Positions 60,040 to 64,000 of a DNA stretch of 64,000 nucleotides are shown one piece after another; within the stretch, counting starts at the first letter, position 1; the number at the start of each line of letters is the position of its first letter. Source of the DNA: Wenzhouxiangella sp. 15190 (GTDB taxonomy: Bacteria; Pseudomonadota; Gammaproteobacteria; Xanthomonadales; Wenzhouxiangellaceae). Made by a program: the position numbers and the translations under genes. Location of the stretch: positions 62,001 to 126,000 of the forward strand of contig NZ_QVMV01000027.1 of assembly GCF_003417465.1 (NCBI RefSeq), read 5' to 3'. The notes beneath the pieces are model-generated. The model was not told where the DNA came from. It saw only the letters and a program-made list of their open reading frames with translations, and made no database searches.

Positions 60040-61797
60040 CTACATTTCCTCCGGCGCGGACACGCCGATCAGGTCGAGCCCGTTGCGCAGAACCTGGCCG
60101 ACGGCCGTGACCAGGTTGAGGCGCGCATTGCGCACGTCCTCGTCGTCAACGAGGAAAGGCGTTGCGTTGTACCAGGAGTGGAAACCGGCAGCGAGCTCGT
60201 GCAGGTAGTGGGCGATCACGTGGGCCGCCCGCTGGCGTGCCGCGGACTCGATCAGTTCCGGGAAACGGCCGACCATGCGCAGCAGTTCCTGCTCCTGGTC
60301 GGTCTCCAGTCGCTCGACCGCCACCTCGCCGATCGCCTGGTTGTGGCGCAGGCCGCGGCTGTCGAGTTCGCGGAACACGCTCTTGATACGCGCATGCGCG
60401 TACTGGATGTAATAGACGGGATTCTCGTTGGCGCGCGACTTGGCCAGGTCGAGATCGAAGTCCAGATGCTGTTCGTGCGAACGCATGACGTAGAAATAGC
60501 GCGCGGCATCGTTGCCGACTTCCTCGCGCAGCTCGCGCAGGGTCACGAAACTGCCTGAGCGCGTCGACATCTGCACCTTCTTGCCGCTGCGATAGAGCAC
60601 GGCGAACTGCACGAGCTGGAATTCCAGGCGGTCGGGATCCTCGTCAAGTCCGCGGGCGGCCGCCTTCAGGCGCGGCACGTAGCCGTGATGGTCGGCACCG
60701 AATACGTAAAGCGAGGTGCCGCTGCAACGGTCCAGCTTGTCGAGCAGGTAAGCCACGTCGGAGGCGAAATAGGTGGTGCGGCCGTTTTCGCGCACGACCA
60801 CGCGATCCTTGTCGTCTCCGAGCTCGGTGGCCTTGAACCAGGTCGCACCATCCTGCTGGTAGAGCCAGCCCTGTTTATCGAGTTTTTCCAATGCACGCGC
60901 CAACGCCCCGCTCGATTCGAGTTCACGCTCGGAAAACCAGCGCTCAAAATCGACGCCGAAGGCGGCCAGGTCCTCGCGGATGTCGTCGACCATGGATTCG
61001 AGGGCGGCCTTGAAGCAGGCCTCGTAACCGCGCTCGCCGAGCATTTCGCGGGCGCGGGCAATGAGGGCGTCGACGTGCTTTTCCGAATCGCCCTCCGGGG
61101 CGTCCTCGGGAAGGCCCTCGGCCACCTTCATGCCGGGGTGGCGCAGGTCGTCACCATGGCGCTCGCGTACTTCGCGCGCGATTTCGTAGATGTAGTCGCC
61201 GCGATAGCCATTGGCCGGAAAGCCGACCTTTTCGCCGCTGAGTTCGAGATAGCGCAACCAGACCGAGACGGCCAGGATGTCCATCTGGCGGCCGTGGTCG
61301 TTGACGTAGTACTCGCGATGAACGCGATGGCCGGCGGCCCGGAGAATGTTGGCCAGGCTGGCGCCGTAAGCGGCCCCTCGTCCATGACCCACGTGCAGCG
61401 GACCGGTCGGGTTGGCACTGACGAATTCGATCAGGATGTCCTCGCGACTGCCTTCGGGCGCATGGCCATAGCGATCACCCTGGGCCAGGATGTCGCGCAG
61501 GACGACCTTGAGATAGTGGCTACTGGCGAAAAAGTTCAGAAACCCGGGTCCGGCCACTTCCACACGCGCCACACGCTTGGATGTGGGCAGACGCTGCCGC
61601 AACTTTTCGGCCAGTTCACGTGGTGGCATCGAGGCCGGCTTGGCCAGTACCATTGCGATATTGCTGGCATAGTCGCCGTGGCTGCGATCGCGGGTATGCT
61701 CGATCTCGATGGCGGGGTCGATGTCCGCGGGCAGCTGGCCCTCGCGTTTGAGATAGCCCAGGGCCTGGCTGATCAATTCCTCGATGTGGGCGCGCAT
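60040..61797 (-). CDS. argS: Arginyl-tRNA synthetase
   Basis: 585-residue class I synthetase. The Arg-S N-terminal domain opens with HIEELISQALGYLKREG; the HIGH motif is HVGH (135-138, in PTGPLHVGHGRG); the KMSKS region is replaced by KKVQMSTRSG, as is usual for ArgRS; and the C-terminal DALR anticodon domain ends with LIGVSAPEEM. Start MRAHIEEL was chosen by homology; the upstream frame runs across the DnaA-box region. Heads a unit with the SPOR and patatin genes. Confidence 0.97.
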   Translation of the reverse strand: MRAHIEELISQALGYLKREGQLPADIDPAIEIEHTRDRSHGDYASNIAMVLAKPASMPPRELAEKLRQRLPTSKRVARVEVAGPGFLNFFASSHYLKVVLRDILAQGDRYGHAPEGSREDILIEFVSANPTGPLHVGHGRGAAYGASLANILRAAGHRVHREYYVNDHGRQMDILAVSVWLRYLELSGEKVGFPANGYRGDYIYEIAREVRERHGDDLRHPGMKVAEGLPEDAPEGDSEKHVDALIARAREMLGERGYEACFKAALESMVDDIREDLAAFGVDFERWFSERELESSGALARALEKLDKQGWLYQQDGATWFKATELGDDKDRVVVRENGRTTYFASDVAYLLDKLDRCSGTSLYVFGADHHGYVPRLKAAARGLDEDPDRLEFQLVQFAVLYRSGKKVQMSTRSGSFVTLRELREEVGNDAARYFYVMRSHEQHLDFDLDLAKSRANENPVYYIQYAHARIKSVFRELDSRGLRHNQAIGEVAVERLETDQEQELLRMVGRFPELIESAARQRAAHVIAHYLHELAAGFHSWYNATPFLVDDEDVRNARLNLVTAVGQVLRNGLDLIGVSAPEEM

Positions 61798-61850
61798 GTT
61801 TTGCCAAACTGCGGAAACAGCAGGTATTGTAACGAGGCGCACGGGGCTTG

Positions 61851-61906
61851 TGATCGCAAGTGATCGCAAGGTTATCCACAGCACCTGTGGAAAAGTGTGT
61901 GAACAA
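61851..61906. promoter_or_regulatory. DnaA-box cluster with 10-bp tandem repeat
   Basis: TGATCGCAAG occurs twice in tandem (61851-61870), directly followed by a perfect DnaA box TTATCCACA (61872-61880), then two one-mismatch boxes on the other strand (TTTTCCACA at 61886-61894, TTGTTCACA at 61898-61906). Two GATC sites lie in the repeat. An AT-rich stretch follows from about 61985 to 62020. Together they fill the 306-base space between argS and yrdA, in which no gene is seen. Confidence 0.55.
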
Positions 61907-62103
61907 GTCCGGGAAGAAGGCGCCGAAAGCCCGTCGGCACCGCATCCGGAGCAGATTGAGCAGTTTTTCGGCATTCCTGAAACCCGATTAAAAACAGGTA
62001 TTTAGATAAAACAAATAGATTGACGGGCAACTGAAACGCGTTAAGCCCCTGTTTCTTTTACAGCGGGATGACGATGTGTATAAGATCAAGAGGGAATCAT
62101 GCC

Positions 62104-62652
62104 GTGAAGCGCAATCTGAGGCCCTGGCAGGGCTCGCAACCCACGCTGGGAGACCGGATCTGGGTCGACCCCGATGCGAGTGTCATCGGCCGGGTCGAGT
62201 TGGCCGATGATGTATCGATCTGGCCCGGCGCGGTCCTGCGCGGCGACGTGAACGTCATTCGGGTGGGTGCGCGCACCAATATCCAGGACGGCACGATCTG
62301 TCACGTCACCCACGACGGCCCCTACACACCCGGCGGCCTGCCGCTGGAATTGGGCGCGGACATCACGGTCGGTCACGGCGCCATCCTGCACGCCTGCAGT
62401 ATCGGCGACCGCTGCCTGATCGGCATGGGTGCGCTGGTGCTCGACGGCGCCGAAATCGCCGAGGACGTCATGCTCGCCGCCGGCAGCCTGGTCAGCCCGG
62501 GCAAGCAGTTGTCCGCGGGCTGGCTGTATCGGGGTCGCCCGGCCGAGCCCGTACGCGAGCTTTCCGAGCGGGAACTGGAAATGCTGCGCTATTCGGCCGA
62601 GCATTACGTGCACCTGAAAGACCGCTATCTGAAAGAAGGGGAAAACGCATGA
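62104..62652 (+). CDS. yrdA: Gamma-carbonic-anhydrase-like protein (YrdA/PaaY family)
   Basis: 182 residues of left-handed beta-helix. Metal-binding His are in CHVTHDGPY and GHGAILHAC, as in YrdA and gamma-carbonic anhydrases; the repeats IRVGARTNIQDGTI and IGDRCLIGMGALVLDGAEI show the hexapeptide pattern. The start is the GTG at 62104, with GAGGGA at the right distance, giving the family N-terminus; an upstream ATG (62068) lies before that site. It overlaps the aldo-keto reductase start by 4 bases. Confidence 0.93.
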   Translation: MKRNLRPWQGSQPTLGDRIWVDPDASVIGRVELADDVSIWPGAVLRGDVNVIRVGARTNIQDGTICHVTHDGPYTPGGLPLELGADITVGHGAILHACSIGDRCLIGMGALVLDGAEIAEDVMLAAGSLVSPGKQLSAGWLYRGRPAEPVRELSERELEMLRYSAEHYVHLKDRYLKEGENA

Positions 62653-63488
62653 ACGATGTGCCGACAATCGCGGCAAACGGCGTCAATATGCCGGCCCTGG
62701 GCTTCGGCACATTCGAGCTCGACGAGGCCACAGTGGAAGAAATCCTGCCGCACGCCCTCGAACTCGGCTACCGCCACATCGACACGGCCCAGATCTACCG
62801 CAACGAATCCGCCGTCGGGCGCGCCATCAAGCGCGTGGGTGTTCAGCGCGAAGACCTTTTCATCACCACCAAGGTCTGGGTCGACCAGTACGAACCGGCC
62901 GCATTCATCCGGTCGGTGCAAGGCAGCCTCGAGCGTCTTCAGACCGACTACGTGGATCTGCTGCTGCTGCACTGGCCGGTGTTCGGCGGTCACGGCATGA
63001 ACCCCACGCTGGAGGCGCTGATGCGCGCGCGGCGTGACGGCCTGACCCGCCATATCGGCATCAGCAACTTCACCATCGACCAGACCGAACAGGCCGTAGC
63101 GTTCTGCGGCGAGGGTCAGCTGGCGACCAACCAGGTCGAGTACCACGTCTATCTGGGCCAGGACCGGTTGCGGCGGGTCCTGGCGCGCCACAACCTGATC
63201 CTGACCGCCTACATGCCTCTGGCCAAGGCGCGCACGGTCAACGATCCGGTGCTTTGGGAAATCGGGGAACAGTACGGCAAGACGGCCGCCCAGGTGGCGC
63301 TACGCTGGCTGGTCGAGCAGGACCGCGTGGCGGCGATTCCCGCCACCTCGAACCCGCATCACGCCGCGACCAACTTCGACATTTTCGATTTCCAGCTCAG
63401 CGAGGCCGACCAGGAGCGCATCGCCGGCCTGGAGAAGAAGCGCCGAATCTGCAAGCCGGAAGCGCTGTCACCAGAGTGGGATGACTAG
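62649..63488 (+). CDS. Aldo-keto reductase
   Basis: 279-residue TIM-barrel AKR. The catalytic tetrad is visible: Asp in HIDTAQIY, Tyr in the same motif (AQIYRNES), Lys in ITTKVWVDQY, and His in LLLLHWPVF; the NADPH pocket is IPATSNPHHAATNF. It resembles the DkgB/YafB-type 2,5-diketo-gluconate reductases or methylglyoxal reductases. It is coupled to yrdA by a 4-base ATGA overlap. Convergent with the SPFH gene. Confidence 0.93.
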   Translation: MNDVPTIAANGVNMPALGFGTFELDEATVEEILPHALELGYRHIDTAQIYRNESAVGRAIKRVGVQREDLFITTKVWVDQYEPAAFIRSVQGSLERLQTDYVDLLLLHWPVFGGHGMNPTLEALMRARRDGLTRHIGISNFTIDQTEQAVAFCGEGQLATNQVEYHVYLGQDRLRRVLARHNLILTAYMPLAKARTVNDPVLWEIGEQYGKTAAQVALRWLVEQDRVAAIPATSNPHHAATNFDIFDFQLSEADQERIAGLEKKRRICKPEALSPEWDD

Positions 63489-63493
63489 CGTCT

Positions 63494-63745
63494 GCCAACG
63501 ACTATCCGCTGAAGCCGCTGGCTTGCCGTTGACGCTCGAAGCCGGATCGATTGGCCATGAGGAAGCACCAAATCACAAGTACCAATTTACAAACAAATCT
63601 CGAAGGACCGAATTTTCAATGACCGAAACGAATCGGGGCGCTTCGAATGCCTGAGGTCATGTTTCGATCATTCGGACATTGAAACATTGGTCCTTGTTTG
63701 AGAATTGGTGCTTGGAAATTGAGAATTTCCAGGCCGGGCCATTGC
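63494..63745. repeat. Long dispersed repeat element with imperfect inverted arms (copy B)
   Basis: Second copy of the element at 24738. It opens with GCCAACGACTATCCGCTGAA and shares the head text, then a left arm (63566-63629) and an inverted right arm (63661-63720) with only about 30 bases between. It occupies the 316-base space between the convergent aldo-keto reductase and SPFH genes; no gene is seen in it. A small hairpin TCGGGA-A-TCCCGG follows just downstream. Confidence 0.75.
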
Positions 63746-63804
63746 CGAAGCGTTAACGGGCCCCTAGATCGGGAATCCCGGACAACCCGGCGGGAATCGC
63801 CTTT

Positions 63805-64000
63805 TCAGTCCTTCTTCTTCTCACCGCCGAGGGCATCCATTACGCCCAGGAAGGGCTTCACGAAATCGAGCGGCATCGGGAAGATGATGGTCGAGTTCTG
63901 CTCGCCGCCGATCTCGGTCAGGGTCTGCATGTAGCGTAGTTGCAGGGCACCCGGCGCCTCGGCCAGCTTGGTGGCCGCCTCGACCAGCTTGACGGAGGCC
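63805..64000 (-). CDS. SPFH/stomatin-like (slipin) protein, C-terminal fragment
   Basis: Only the last 65 residues fall inside the window. Reading from the edge: VKLVEAATKLAEAPGALQLR, then YMQTLTEIGGEQNSTIIFPM, and an end GEKKKD. The RYMQTLTEI...STIIFPMPLD pattern is the conserved C-terminus of bacterial slipin/band-7 proteins, which form oligomeric rings at the inner membrane, often with an NfeD partner. The gene begins beyond base 64000. Confidence 0.85.
   Translation of the reverse strand, partial: ASVKLVEAATKLAEAPGALQLRYMQTLTEIGGEQNSTIIFPMPLDFVKPFLGVMDALGGEKKKD

Noticed and set aside
61851-62020. Chromosome origin oriC
   Set aside because: Only three boxes and none of the usual neighbours (dnaA, dnaN, gidA, rpmH); reported as a DnaA-box cluster only.

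Overview
The window looks like a stretch of chromosome from a high-GC, facultatively anaerobic gammaproteobacterium. The evidence is a set of aerobic and anaerobic ubiquinone genes (UbiD, UbiM-like, UbiT, UbiU, UbiV), an oxygen-sensing Fnr/Anr, a Dnr-like regulator, a heme-copper enzyme operon with NnrS nearby, and housekeeping genes of gammaproteobacterial type (HrpB, SpeA/SpeE, ArgS, YrdA). A Wenzhouxiangellaceae/Chromatiales-like source is my guess from gene style (DUF3617, the SGxWY secreted protein, text-like intergenic repeats) and is not proven. No rRNA, tRNA, CRISPR array, prophage or transposase gene was seen.

Layout. 1-5.1 kb: an RND pump cut by the window edge, fnr, and an outer-membrane porin behind a well-placed Fnr box. 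5.2-10.4 kb: exonuclease plus cNMP/CBS nucleotidyltransferase, an SDR enzyme, a CNNM-type membrane protein, a phosphatase-like lipoprotein. 10.4-15.3 kb: ubiV, ubiU (Fnr box upstream), a class V aminotransferase, ubiD. 15.4-26.8 kb: diguanylate cyclase, secreted protein, D-amino-acid dehydrogenase, GlcD-like oxidase, 7Fe ferredoxin, META lipoprotein, quinone reductase with a UbiM-like hydroxylase, zinc-finger protein, DUF488, threonine dehydratase. 26.8-43.2 kb: the region of greatest interest, a nitric-oxide/anaerobic respiration island. 43.2-46.4 kb: pirin, azoreductase, LysR regulator, redoxin. 46.5-64 kb: HrpB, a GGDEF-EAL protein with an orphan solute-binding lipoprotein, DUF3617, speE/speA, dehydrogenases, patatin, SPOR protein, argS, gamma-carbonic anhydrase, aldo-keto reductase, and the end of an SPFH protein.

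The island holds nnrS, a large PLP decarboxylase, a Dnr-like regulator, ctaA, and a ten-gene operon (33207-41560). The operon encodes a CuA subunit II, a heme-copper subunit I with Gln where oxidases carry the cross-linked Tyr, CtaB, SenC, a cytochrome b6 / 2[4Fe-4S] / MvhD-like fusion, a periplasmic unknown, a second and divergent heme-copper-like subunit, a small membrane protein and a ferritin-like protein. A second unit (cytochrome c, SCO, UbiT) follows. The first three proteins fit the sNOR (NorSY) type of nitric oxide reductase. The second half is a combination I do not recognise and is the best candidate for an undescribed redox complex.

Regulation. I read six Fnr/Dnr-type boxes (TTGAT-N4-ATCAA family) between genes. 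Four have a plausible -10 at the class II distance (centre at -41.5), counting one at -42.5; a fifth (ubiU) has only a weak one. I also read four 11-1-11 inverted repeats resembling NsrR operators, three of them at the island's genes. Together these suggest one low-oxygen plus NO regulon covering the porin, O2-independent ubiquinone synthesis, the Dnr-like regulator, NnrS and the NO reductase operon. Intergenic spaces also carry several families of long inverted repeats, mostly between convergent genes.
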